A stretch of 64,000 bases of DNA from positions 1 through 64,000 of the forward strand of contig JAGRGI010000062.1 of NCBI GenBank assembly GCA_020445565.1, written 5' to 3'. Within the stretch, counting starts at the first letter, position 1, and every line of letters starts with the position of its first letter. The notes under the pieces are model-generated. The model had not been told where the DNA came from, did not search any database, and saw only the letters and a program-made list of their open reading frames with translations. Of the stretch, positions 15,693 to 25,400 are shown piece by piece. A program made the position numbers and the translations under genes. Source of the DNA: Chromatiales bacterium (lineage in GTDB: Bacteria; Pseudomonadota; Gammaproteobacteria; JAGRCI01).

Positions 15693-16483
15693 GGCTGCAC
15701 CCGGACGCACCGCGAGCGGGTCAGGTTCTCTGAAACCTGCTCGACCTCGAAACCCCAGACCTGGTCTGCCATGGTCACCACCAGCTGCGGATCATGGGTC
15801 ACCATGATCACGCTGCTGCCGCCTTCCCGAGCCAGTGCGGCCAGGTCCTCAACGATGGAACGTGCCCGTGCCCGGTCCACCGCGGCAGTTGGCTCATCCG
15901 CCAGGATCAAGGCCGGTCCGTGTACCAGGGCACGCAGGATGGCGACGCGCTGACGCTGTCCACCCGAGAGATAGCGGGGCTTCTTCGCCAGTACGTTGGC
16001 GACGCCGATACGTTCGGCAAGGCGTTTCACTTCCGCTCCCCTATCCTGCCGGCCGTTGAGTAACAGCGGCAGACGGAGATTTTCCCAGGCACTCAGAAAG
16101 GGCAGCAGGCCGCCGCTTTGCAGTACGTAACCGAGGCGATGACGCCGCAACAGGGCCAATTCCCGCTCATCGCCCGAGTCCCAAAGGCCCATGACATCGT
16201 CGCTGGTCCACAGGCTTTCGCCGTCGGGATTCTGAAACAGGAACCGGCCACAGCGTGTCGGTTTCAACACCAGCGCCAGGATGTCGAGAAGGGTGCTCTT
16301 GCCACAGCCGCTTTCGCCGACCAAGGCGACGAAACGCCCCGGCGCCACGTCGAAACGCGGCACTTCCAGTTCGAACGCGACCCCCCCCTGCTCGCGCACC
16401 TTGACCAAATCGGCAATATCCACCAGCAAGGGTTGATCGCGCGGCGGTACCTGCGCCCGCTCGCGCTCCTGGGGCGGCTGCAT
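15689..16483 (-). CDS. ABC transporter ATP-binding protein, LolD/MacB-like
   Basis: A ~264-residue cytoplasmic ATPase with Walker A GESGCGKST (residues 56-64), Q-loop LQSGGLLP, signature LSGGQRQR (172-179), Walker B LILADEP (192-198) and the H-loop in VMVTHDP-type IMVTHDP. It pairs with the overlapping downstream permease. The frame can start at a GTG at 16522, but the ATG at 16483 follows GGAGCC at good spacing and gives the more usual N-terminus. Compared with LolD it has a short proline- and charge-rich N-terminal extension and an insertion after Walker A (residues ~80-110). The complex is likely to drive conformational work in the periplasm on operon-encoded partners (inference). Confidence 0.92.
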   Translation of the reverse strand: MQPPQERERAQVPPRDQPLLVDIADLVKVREQGGVAFELEVPRFDVAPGRFVALVGESGCGKSTLLDILALVLKPTRCGRFLFQNPDGESLWTSDDVMGLWDSGDERELALLRRHRLGYVLQSGGLLPFLSAWENLRLPLLLNGRQDRGAEVKRLAERIGVANVLAKKPRYLSGGQRQRVAILRALVHGPALILADEPTAAVDRARARSIVEDLAALAREGGSSVIMVTHDPQLVVTMADQVWGFEVEQVSENLTRSRCVRVQP

Positions 16484-16543
16484 CAAACCGGCTCCGCCCC
16501 GTTCAACGGCTTTTGTGTCCACCGGCTTGCCTTACCCGTGACC

Positions 16544-18877
16544 TCATGGGAGGTAATCGAGGAACAAGGGATAGACCTTGCTTGCGTCCGGATCGGCCTC
16601 ATTGAGCGAGATCCACCCATCGACCTGCTCGTTGATGTCCTGATACTGACGCAACTTTGCACGCAGGTTGCTTTCCAGGGCACTGCGTTGCTCGGCAGTC
16701 ATGGACGCGTACATATCGTTGGAAAGCGAAAGCACTTCGCTCTTGTACGGCAAACTGTGCACGAAGCTCGGCAGCAATCCGGTATTCGCCAGCATCTGGG
16801 CCTTCTCGATCGCTTCCGGTTGTTTCAAGGTCTGACCGGCGACGCTTTGCAATGCCTCGAAGAACTGCTGGTTGCTGTATTCGGCCCGGGCCAATGCCTT
16901 GGTTACCTGGTCGATGCTCTTGATCAGATCGCTCAATTGATCCTTGGTCAGCAGCACACGCACATCCAGGGCATTGAGGATCGGATTGCCGATATCTCGA
17001 TCGAGCACCCATACGACGATGTCCTTGGGTGGTTCCGCTTCCTTGCCCAGGTATTCGATAAGGGCCGACTCCATGAGTTTTTCCATGGTCTTGCTCGCCT
17101 CGCTCGGCGTTTCTTCCGGCTGGTCAGCTTCGTTCGGCGCGCCCGGCTCCTCATCAGCGACAAGGCCGCCCTTGCGGGCTTTTTCGAGCGTCTTGTAGAT
17201 CAGACTGGTGCTGTCCTTCACCGCGGCGGCGAATGCCTCCCGGTCTTCGGTAGAAAATTCCAGCAGGGCGGAGTCGTCGCTACCCTCGATGCGTGACAGG
17301 CTGCCATATTGCCGCTTTGCAATGGCATGGTCGGACGTCATGCGCGGATCGAGCAGGTGCATGGCCAGAATCCGAATCCCGGTCTGGCGCGCCGCGAGAT
17401 TGAGGACCTCCGCGTTCTTGCCGGTGGTGCTCTGCGGGTGATCCTCTTCGTGCGCGCTGGCGTCGCCGACCAGCACCAGAAACCGTACCGCCCCCTCGGT
17501 CCAGGACGAACCCAAGGCCGTATCCACACCGGCGTACACCTCCTCGGGATAATCCATGCTGCCAACCAGTGTCGCCTTCGCCTGTTTGTCCAGAATCTCG
17601 ATCAACTCATCGGCCCCAACCAGCGCCGGCGTCAGGTTCTTGCTGGTGAATTCGAGCGCCGGGATCTTGCGCATGTCATCGCGATAACCCACCAGACCGA
17701 AACGCACGTCGTCTTTCAGCGTCGGGTCGCTTGACAGGCCCTGAACCAGCTCGCGAATCGCATCCCGCGTGCTATCGATATACGGCTGCATACTGCGGCT
17801 CATATCCATGACGAACACGACATCCATCTTCATTGCCTTGGCCTGTTCTGTCGTCAGCGCGGGTTTCTCCTCGGCCTGTTCGCGGTAGGTTTCGTCCTCC
17901 AGAACGTCCGCGCCACGCTTGCGCGGTACGGCCGCGGCGATTTGCAGATAGCGAGCCTCGTCACCATCGAGATCCGTAACCTCGAAATCCAGAATGGGCA
18001 ACAGATAGAATTTCTGGTCGATATCGATGTATCGCTCCGGTTCGCGGCTGGCCACGGACTCGGGTATGTCGCCCTTTCTGATTTTCTCGTAAAGCAGCGT
18101 CGCCATTCCCTCGCGAACCGGCGATTCGACAACCTCCTGCAGCGCCTCCAGATCGCGGAACATCAGCAGAGGTTCACGGCGCATGTCGCCAAGGCCGCGA
18201 TGGCGATAGGCGACCACAAGTGCCTGCTTCCATTCCAGCACGTCTTGCGCCCGCATCCAGCCTGTGGCGGGTCCTCGAACACCCTGCGCCACTTGATACC
18301 AACCCTTCGGCTCGGCCGGATCGCTCAGATCGAGATCGTCGCGTGCGAACACATACAGCACCTTATAAGCCGGCACGTTTTCGATGGCGATATTGTCGGC
18401 CGTCGCATCCTTGCCCTTGTACACATGGGAAAACGACTTGGGCAGCACGCGCAGCGGCTGAGCCGTCTCCGCCTCGCGGCACACACCCTCGCCCTCGCAG
18501 GAAACCCGCAGCGAAATCTCCCGCTTCATGGTCAGTTTCCGCTGTAACGGGATGGCCGCCTGGGTCCGAGCTTGAGTGTCGCCTTCGCCCCCTGCGTCGT
18601 CCACCAGACCGTCCCCGGTAACGGTCGGGACGTCGTCGGCATTCACGGCTTCCTGCGGTGCGGCCGGTTCGACGGGCTCGGCGTCCACCGGTACTTCGTC
18701 AGCCTCGGGATTGAACGGTACAGGCATATTTCCAACGACATCCGCTTCCGGATTGAATGCCTGTGGGTCCGATACGTCGTCAGCCATGGAACAAACCGGA
18801 ATCGCCAACGCCGCACCGAACAGCGCCGACAAAAGGCGTTGACCCGTGGTGATTTTACGGCAGCTCTGTGTGTTCAT
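16544..18877 (-). CDS. Exported von Willebrand factor A domain protein (paralogue 1)
   Basis: A 777-residue protein with a Sec signal peptide (cleavage near residue 32, after SMA). The mature N-terminus contains FNPEAD twice (41-46, 55-60) in a low-complexity acidic linker. An SH3-like segment (residues ~165-222: VLYVFARDD, GWYQVAQG, TGWMRAQDVLEW) has Cys127 and Cys133 just before it. The vWA domain covers ~350-560 with the MIDAS motif DMSRS (358-362). The C-terminal ~180 residues are helical and end KVYPLFLDYLP. It is a full-length paralogue of the next protein upstream (18911-21040). vWA domains usually bind protein ligands through a divalent metal; the giant exported proteins of the same operon are plausible ligands. 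Confidence 0.9.
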   Translation of the reverse strand: MNTQSCRKITTGQRLLSALFGAALAIPVCSMADDVSDPQAFNPEADVVGNMPVPFNPEADEVPVDAEPVEPAAPQEAVNADDVPTVTGDGLVDDAGGEGDTQARTQAAIPLQRKLTMKREISLRVSCEGEGVCREAETAQPLRVLPKSFSHVYKGKDATADNIAIENVPAYKVLYVFARDDLDLSDPAEPKGWYQVAQGVRGPATGWMRAQDVLEWKQALVVAYRHRGLGDMRREPLLMFRDLEALQEVVESPVREGMATLLYEKIRKGDIPESVASREPERYIDIDQKFYLLPILDFEVTDLDGDEARYLQIAAAVPRKRGADVLEDETYREQAEEKPALTTEQAKAMKMDVVFVMDMSRSMQPYIDSTRDAIRELVQGLSSDPTLKDDVRFGLVGYRDDMRKIPALEFTSKNLTPALVGADELIEILDKQAKATLVGSMDYPEEVYAGVDTALGSSWTEGAVRFLVLVGDASAHEEDHPQSTTGKNAEVLNLAARQTGIRILAMHLLDPRMTSDHAIAKRQYGSLSRIEGSDDSALLEFSTEDREAFAAAVKDSTSLIYKTLEKARKGGLVADEEPGAPNEADQPEETPSEASKTMEKLMESALIEYLGKEAEPPKDIVVWVLDRDIGNPILNALDVRVLLTKDQLSDLIKSIDQVTKALARAEYSNQQFFEALQSVAGQTLKQPEAIEKAQMLANTGLLPSFVHSLPYKSEVLSLSNDMYASMTAEQRSALESNLRAKLRQYQDINEQVDGWISLNEADPDASKVYPLFLDYLP

Positions 18878-18910
18878 CGCTCTCTCACTTCCTGACTTTG
18901 CACTGCCGAA

Positions 18911-21040
18911 TCAGGGCAGATAGTCAAGGCGTATTGGGTAGACTTTTTCCAGTTCATCGGTATCGGCATGCAGACGCTTCCATCCGTCCACATCGCTGCT
19001 GATGTCCCGATAGGCGCGCAGCTTCGCATGCAGGGTGGACTCCAGCTGGGCGCGTTGCTCCGCTGTCATCGATGCGAACATGGCTTCGCTGAGGTGGAGA
19101 ATGTCGCTGCGGTATGGCAGCGCGGAGATATAAGCCGGCAACAGCCCCGTTTGTGACAGGTCCGCTGCATTCAACAGGGCATCCGGGTCTTTCATCGCCT
19201 GCCCCGACACCTCCCGCAGCGCGGTAAAAAACTGCTTGTTGCTCAGACGTGAGGCATCCATGGCACCCAGAATGTTCTCCAGCGCCAGGATCAGGTCGTT
19301 CAGCTGCCTTTTTTTCAGCAGCACCCGCACATCCAGAGTGGCGATGGCCGGATTCGTCAGGTCCCGATCCAGTGTCCAGGCGACGATATCCTTCGGCGCC
19401 TCCACGTCGCGTCCCAGGTACTCCATCATCGCCGCATTGATGACCGCCCGTACCGCGCTGCGCGCCTGCCCCGCAGGGTCATCGCCCACGCTCGGGTCCG
19501 GCGTCGGCTCCGAATCGTCTGGCTCATCGAGCGTTCCGGCCTGTGCGTGTGCAATGGTCTGCGCGATGTCGCCGCCAATGACCTCGACAGCCGATTGAAA
19601 ACCACCGGTATCCTCCGTGTTTACCGACACCATCGCCACCTGATCCGGGTTGCCCCGCACACTGGCGAGAACCGCGTATTGCTGCCGCGCCAAACTGTGA
19701 TCTTCCGGATGCCTGGCATCGTGCAAATGCAGCGCGAGCAGATGAATCTGCCGATCGTCGGCCTCCATCTGCAAGGTGCGGGCGTCCTTGTCGGTGGTGT
19801 TCTGTGCATGCCCAAGCGGGTGCGAACTGGCATCGGTAACCAAAACCGCGATTCGCAGCGACCCCGGACGCCAGTTGGCCCGTAACGCCGTGTCGATGCC
19901 GGCGAAGGCTTCCTCGGAATACCCGACCGTGCTGATCTCGGCCGCCTTGGCCTGCGTACGCAGCAGTTCCACGAACGCACCGATGTCCAGCAGCTCAGGC
20001 GTAAAGTCCTTGCTGGTGAATTCCAGGGTCGGGGTCAGCCTGGTGTCGTCGCGGAAACCGACAAGGCCGAGGCGCACCTTGTCGCCCACGGCGCTATCGA
20101 CGGTCCGCTGTGCTATCGCAGCGATGGCATCACGCGTACGGTCGATGTAGGGCTGCATGCTGCGCGTCATATCCATGACGAATACCAGGTCGATGCCCAA
20201 CTCGCGGGCGCTCTCGTCCATCACATCGACGGGTTTGCGCATCGACGCCTTTCGGTAGTCGGGATCGTTCAAGGTATCGGCGCCCCGCCGGTCCGGCAGT
20301 GCCGATGCCAGCTGGAGGATGCGCACCTCGTCACCTTCCCAGTCGACCAGCTCATAGTCGACGATCGGCAGCAGGTAGAAATCGCGATTGATGTCGACAA
20401 AGCGCTCCGGTTCCTTGCTGATGACCCCTTTCGGTATCCTGCCCTGCTCCAGCTCCATGTAGAGAGACACGGCGCGCGCAACCGGGTCTTGCGCGTCCAG
20501 CAGATCGAGAACCTGCTGCTTGTTCTCGAACATCAATGCCCGCTGCCGGCCCTCCCCCGGCATGCCGGGATGGGTATAGGCGACCACCAGGGACTGGCGC
20601 CATTCGAGCACATCTCGCGCCTGCATCCAGCCGACGGGAGGACCGGCCTCCGCTTGCGCAACCCGGTACCACCCGAGCGGCGCCGCGGGCAGCGACAGAT
20701 CCAGTGCATCGGTTTGAAAAACATAGAGCGGCACGAAGGGCGCGACATTGGCCTCGACGATCCGGTTTGAATCGGCGTTTTTGTCCGCGTAAACGTTCGA
20801 AAACGATCGCGGCAGAACCTGGAACGCAAGACCGGTAGCCTGCTCACGGCACACACTGCTGCCATCGCAGACAATGCCGCGGTCGGCGACGGGCTTGCCA
20901 TTCGGCCGCGCTATCGGCGGTTGCGGATCGGCTTCCGGGTTGTAAGCCAGGGCCGGCGTACCGGCCCACGACAGGACAGCAAACAGCACGGCCAGCAGAC
21001 CGGCACCGCAGCATAACCTTTCAAGCAGCTTCAACGGCAT
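18911..21040 (-). CDS. Exported von Willebrand factor A domain protein (paralogue 2)
   Basis: A 709-residue paralogue of the protein at 16544-18877, with the same order: signal peptide, SH3-like segment, vWA domain, helical C-terminus ending KVYPIRLDYLP. Signal peptidase cleavage after ALA (residue 32) would leave YNPEAD as the first residues of the mature protein. The MIDAS motif is DMTRS (290-294), with Thr in place of the first Ser, a possibly weaker metal site. I place the start at the ATG at 21040 behind GGGAG, not at the upstream end of the frame (21169). The gap to the next gene is 33 bases. The pair arose by tandem duplication, and both copies are intact. Confidence 0.9.
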   Translation of the reverse strand: MPLKLLERLCCGAGLLAVLFAVLSWAGTPALAYNPEADPQPPIARPNGKPVADRGIVCDGSSVCREQATGLAFQVLPRSFSNVYADKNADSNRIVEANVAPFVPLYVFQTDALDLSLPAAPLGWYRVAQAEAGPPVGWMQARDVLEWRQSLVVAYTHPGMPGEGRQRALMFENKQQVLDLLDAQDPVARAVSLYMELEQGRIPKGVISKEPERFVDINRDFYLLPIVDYELVDWEGDEVRILQLASALPDRRGADTLNDPDYRKASMRKPVDVMDESARELGIDLVFVMDMTRSMQPYIDRTRDAIAAIAQRTVDSAVGDKVRLGLVGFRDDTRLTPTLEFTSKDFTPELLDIGAFVELLRTQAKAAEISTVGYSEEAFAGIDTALRANWRPGSLRIAVLVTDASSHPLGHAQNTTDKDARTLQMEADDRQIHLLALHLHDARHPEDHSLARQQYAVLASVRGNPDQVAMVSVNTEDTGGFQSAVEVIGGDIAQTIAHAQAGTLDEPDDSEPTPDPSVGDDPAGQARSAVRAVINAAMMEYLGRDVEAPKDIVAWTLDRDLTNPAIATLDVRVLLKKRQLNDLILALENILGAMDASRLSNKQFFTALREVSGQAMKDPDALLNAADLSQTGLLPAYISALPYRSDILHLSEAMFASMTAEQRAQLESTLHAKLRAYRDISSDVDGWKRLHADTDELEKVYPIRLDYLP

Positions 21041-21062
21041 GATCGTTCTCCCTCGTCCCGCC

Positions 21063-22385
21063 TCAAGGCGTCTCGAACGTCGCACGGGCCTCGGCAAAGT
21101 ACATCCCGGAAGGCAGATCGAAGGCCACGAATGCCGTGCACACGCCGCTGGGATTGCACCCCGAGGCATTGAGCTCGGCGCGCTCCCGGATGGCGGTGCC
21201 GCCGGCTTTCGGTTTCATCGCCACCTCTACCGTCGTACCTGCCGGCACGCCCTGCGTCTGCACCTGGACCTTCACCGACCCCGGCGTCTGCAAAACCAGA
21301 TCCACATCGCCATCGATACCCTGCAAAACATCCGGTACCGCCTGATCGCCAATCGCGGTGATGGTGACACTGGACCTCACCGGGTTGACGATGGGCGCGA
21401 TGACATTGCTCCGGATCACTGGCGGGTCGGACCGCTCGGGGCGGAGTTCGTCATCGTGCAGGGACTCGATGCGGATGATCCCCGGTGACTCGTTGCGGTG
21501 GTAACCACGATTTCCTCGCGCCGCCAGTCCGCCGTCTCCCCTAACCGTGTCCGCAATCAGGCGGATGGCACCGCCACTGCCGAAGGAACCGCCACTGGAA
21601 CATTTTCCGTCGGAGGGATGGCTGCCGTAGCCGCCATCGGCATTGATGCCCCCGTCGATCGTCAGGGTTCCATTGACGGCAAACACAATGGCGCCGCCGC
21701 CACCACCGCCGCCGCCGCCCGAGCAATTGCCCGGTCCGACGGATGCGCCGCCGCCGCCACCGGAGCCACCGATCAGAGGCCGCAAATCCCGTGACCCGAC
21801 AAAAGCGCCTGGCGAGCCTCCCGTCATTTCGGCCGTCTTGCCCACGCCAGGCACACCGCCGCCGGGGCCCTGGCCTTCGCCGCCGTCATTGGCGCCATTG
21901 ACATCCAAATACGCCCCATCGCCTCCGCGAAAACCACCGGGGCCGGGCGCTCCCCCTCGCCCGTGGATATGGTTGTTGCCACTGATACCGTTGTATCCGT
22001 CCAGATAGATGCCAACGTACTTTTCGATGATCGCATCGCCGGCGACGAGGATCGTAACCGGGGTATTTTTGGGATTTCGCTCGAAGCGGATCTGATAATC
22101 CGTCCGCTCACCCCAGCGCCTGGCCGTAAAACGGTTGAAGATCAGAATGCCGTCCGGAGGCAGGGCGATGGTGAGTACGCGCTTCGCCTCATCGATCACG
22201 CTACCGGGCGGCCAGCTTTCCTGTTTGCCGGTGTCGAAATCACCCAACGATTGCGGGTGGTTCGTACAGCCGCACAGATCGAGGCTGGCGGCTCGCGCGG
22301 GCACGGCAAGTTGGCCGAAACCGATGAGGAGAGCACCCATGGCGAACACATCGCGCACACGGATCGGCCTGGCTGTCGTTCTCAT
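21063..22385 (-). CDS. Exported glycine-rich protein, probable beta-structured surface component
   Basis: A 440-residue protein with a signal peptide (residues 1-33, ending ARA-A). Residues ~135-310 are extremely glycine-rich, with runs such as SGGGGGGGGGAIVF and motifs of the type GTLTIDGGINADGGYG and SGGAIRLIADTVRGDGG. That periodic pattern occurs in glycine-rich, beta-helix-like surface proteins of other proteobacteria. Before it lies a folded segment (~45-130: DGILIFNRF, NTPVTILVAGD) and after it a C-terminal domain of about 110 residues (SSVTITAIGDQAVPD...). The ATG at 22385 follows AGGAGGGC, so the frame's further extension to 22451 is not used. It sits 52 bases downstream of the second giant gene. 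No precise function is known. Confidence 0.78.
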   Translation of the reverse strand: MRTTARPIRVRDVFAMGALLIGFGQLAVPARAASLDLCGCTNHPQSLGDFDTGKQESWPPGSVIDEAKRVLTIALPPDGILIFNRFTARRWGERTDYQIRFERNPKNTPVTILVAGDAIIEKYVGIYLDGYNGISGNNHIHGRGGAPGPGGFRGGDGAYLDVNGANDGGEGQGPGGGVPGVGKTAEMTGGSPGAFVGSRDLRPLIGGSGGGGGASVGPGNCSGGGGGGGGGAIVFAVNGTLTIDGGINADGGYGSHPSDGKCSSGGSFGSGGAIRLIADTVRGDGGLAARGNRGYHRNESPGIIRIESLHDDELRPERSDPPVIRSNVIAPIVNPVRSSVTITAIGDQAVPDVLQGIDGDVDLVLQTPGSVKVQVQTQGVPAGTTVEVAMKPKAGGTAIRERAELNASGCNPSGVCTAFVAFDLPSGMYFAEARATFETP

Positions 22386-22437
22386 GTCTTTGCCCTCCTG
22401 AGCTGCATAGTGAAGTCCCACGATTCCCAATGCGGGA

Positions 22438-25400
22438 TCATTTACGTTCAAATCCGACTGCCGGCGATACCAACACCGGTGGCGACTGTTGCATCTCTTG
22501 CGAACCGATCACCAGGACCCGGATCGTTTCCCGGCGGTTGCCCAAACCCACGTCCAGCAGGACCTCGCCGTCGGCATCCTTGGCAGTCAGCAAGGTTAGA
22601 CGAAGTTCACGACTGCCCTCGGCTATGGTCGCGGTCTCGGTCGTGACGCTGACCCGTTTTGGATCGCGGCTTGTGACGTGGGCCGTGCGGATGCTTCCAT
22701 CGACCCACATCGGAAGCCGTAGCGTCCAGCTCTGGGATCGACCCGGTGTGGCGTACAACGTACCGGCCCCGCCCGCTTCGGCGATCGACAAACCCGCGGG
22801 TGCATAGACCGTCACGCCCGCAAGACCGTCCGCCGGTTCGACGACGCTGACGGTCAGCGGCACCACACGCTGGCCGGCTTTCACGCGCACCTCGGCATGG
22901 CCCACTGCCAGCGCCTCCATATCCACGGCGACCTCGCGTCCCCCCTGGGGTACCAGCCCCGTCGCCGAAACGGCGAGCACATCCGGGGCGCTGCTGCTTA
23001 TCCGAACCGGCAAATCGACGCGGGCCGGATCGGTCAGCAGGGGTATCGTCAGGCGGCGTTTGCCCAGTTGCTCCAGGTGCAGTGCCTTTTCGAAACCGTC
23101 GGGACTGACGGAAACTCCCGCCGGCCTCGACACGACGCCGCTGGAGGGTACGGCATCGACCGACTGTACCTGCACGGGTACCCGGTAGCGCGTGCTGCCG
23201 GCCCGCGCATCGATCCAGGTCGCCCCTGCCGCCAGTGCGCGCACCTTGAGCGGCATCAGCACGCTACCGGCCGCCACCTGCGCCGATGGAGGAACCGCGA
23301 CGATACGGCTGTCGCCGGTCTTGAGGTCAACCGACCTTGCCCGTGCACGATCGCCCGGAACCACCAGCGCCAAGTCAAACTCCCCAAGGTGCGGAAGTGC
23401 GATCAACGGCCGCGATTCATTGGCTGTAAGGGCGATGCCAACCGGCCCATGGACGACGCCGCCATCCGGCAGAGCATCGGCCGCCGGCTTGACCGACAGC
23501 CCCACCACTTGGCTGCCCAGCGCCAATGCTCGTCCGGCATCTCCCTCGCTCACCGCGATGCTGGCGTAGCGCTCACCGGCGTCCGATTGCAGGTGGAGCC
23601 AGGTCGTGCCCGCTTGCTTGCCAAACACCTCGATCCCGGCCTCGCGCAGACCAGCAGGTATGCTGACTTTCGCACGCGCCAGACCGGCGATATCCGGATC
23701 GGCCATGGTCAGTGTCACCTCCAACGTCTCGGGGCGTGTCTGAGGCAACTGCAACCGCAGCATCGCGCGGCCGCCTTTTTGCACACCGAGAATCGACGGT
23801 TCGTGCCGCAGTCCGGCAACAACCTTAACCATGACCCTGCGACGGGCCAGGACGCCTTGATCCTTGTCACGCGCAAGCGCGACGATCTCCATTGCGGCAC
23901 TCTGCTCAACCTGTGGCGCACGATGGATCAAACGAAAATCCGGCGCCGTCACCGGCGGCAGGCGTCGCCCATTGACTTCGTAGATCACGTCGGCCACCTC
24001 CATGCCCTCTCCACTGGCCTGGATGGCGAAGCGCGTGTCCTCGCGTAGGGCGGCACCCTCCACGGGGCTGATGAAAACCAGCGCCCCGGTGGTGAAACGC
24101 GTCGTGAGCGTTTCGAAGGTCTTGCGATCTTCGGTGACCACTGGATTGCCGGCCATATCCGTAATGCCGCCTGACAGGGCAATCCGGTAAACGGTATCGA
24201 GCTTGAGGGTCGAGGTCGGCGTGAGTTCGATGAGCCGGTCATCCTCCTTGATGCGCAGATCGGCCGGAATCGCCTCACCGTCTCCGTCCAGCAATTGCAC
24301 GGCGGATTCGCCCACGCTGGCGCGCTTGAGGCGTTCGTCGAAACGCAGCCGAATCACCGGCCTGGTTGGTATCCCTTCCGCACCGGCGGCTGGGTACTGC
24401 TCGACCAGCATCGGGCTGGTGTTGTCGGTCACAAAGGCGGTCGCCCGTTCTTCCAACAGCCTGTTGCCGGTCGGGTCCGTGATGCCCTCGGTGAAGCGGA
24501 CCCGGTATTTCACGCCGCGCTGCAAGGGCGATTCCGGTTGGAAATAGACGATGTCGGGTCGGTAATAGCCAAAACTGTAGCGACCCGCCACAACCCCCTC
24601 CGGGCCGGTGATCGACAAAGTCTCATGATTGACGCTGCGCCGGTCCAGGTACTCCGAGAAGACAAAGCGCATGCGTCCGTCAGGTACGGCGTTCTGCTCG
24701 CCATCCGCCGGCAACACCTCTAACAACTGCGGACGCACCTGATCGAGCACTTTTGCGTAATGGGTGGCTCCCCGGTGATTGCCGGCCAGATCCCATGCAT
24801 TCAACGTGAGCCGGACATCACCACCGACCTTGGCCTCGTCCGGGATGGTGAAACGGAGTTGTTGCTCGACAGGCTTGCTGCTGTCGGAAAGCGTGATTTC
24901 CTTTTCGTCCTTGATCAGTCCCCCGACAACGTAGGTCACTTTCGAAAGGCCGTATTGGTCCTGTGCCTTCAGCGTATAGACCAAGGTTTCGCCAACCTGG
25001 ATCGCAGCATCCTTCGGCAGCGACGCCCCGACCGACACCGTCGGTGCCGTAAGATCGGCCGCCAGTTGCAGCAGAGGAGCAGACTCACCGACGTTGCCAT
25101 TGGTGTCCCGCACCCGGGCGATCAGCGCCAACTCTTTTCCCAGTTCGATGTTGTCGGGGAGCACGACGTCGAACCCCTGGTTGACTTCCCTCTGGCCATC
25201 GAGATCTTTCTCGTAGAGCACTTGGTTTCCCAACACGATGGTGTAGCCAGCGATACCGATCTCGTCGCTGGCCTCGATTCGCAACGCGGCCTTGGCACCA
25301 GGCTCCACCCGGTCCCGATCGCCCCAATTCTTGGCAAGTGTCGCGACCGGCGCGATACGGTCGTGGATGCGCAGCTGAATACTGCGGTTACCGGCATTGC

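Noticed and set aside
16544-21040. Type VI secretion kinase PpkA-like proteins
   Set aside because: The vWA region recalls those attached to such kinases, but there is no kinase domain and no type VI gene nearby.
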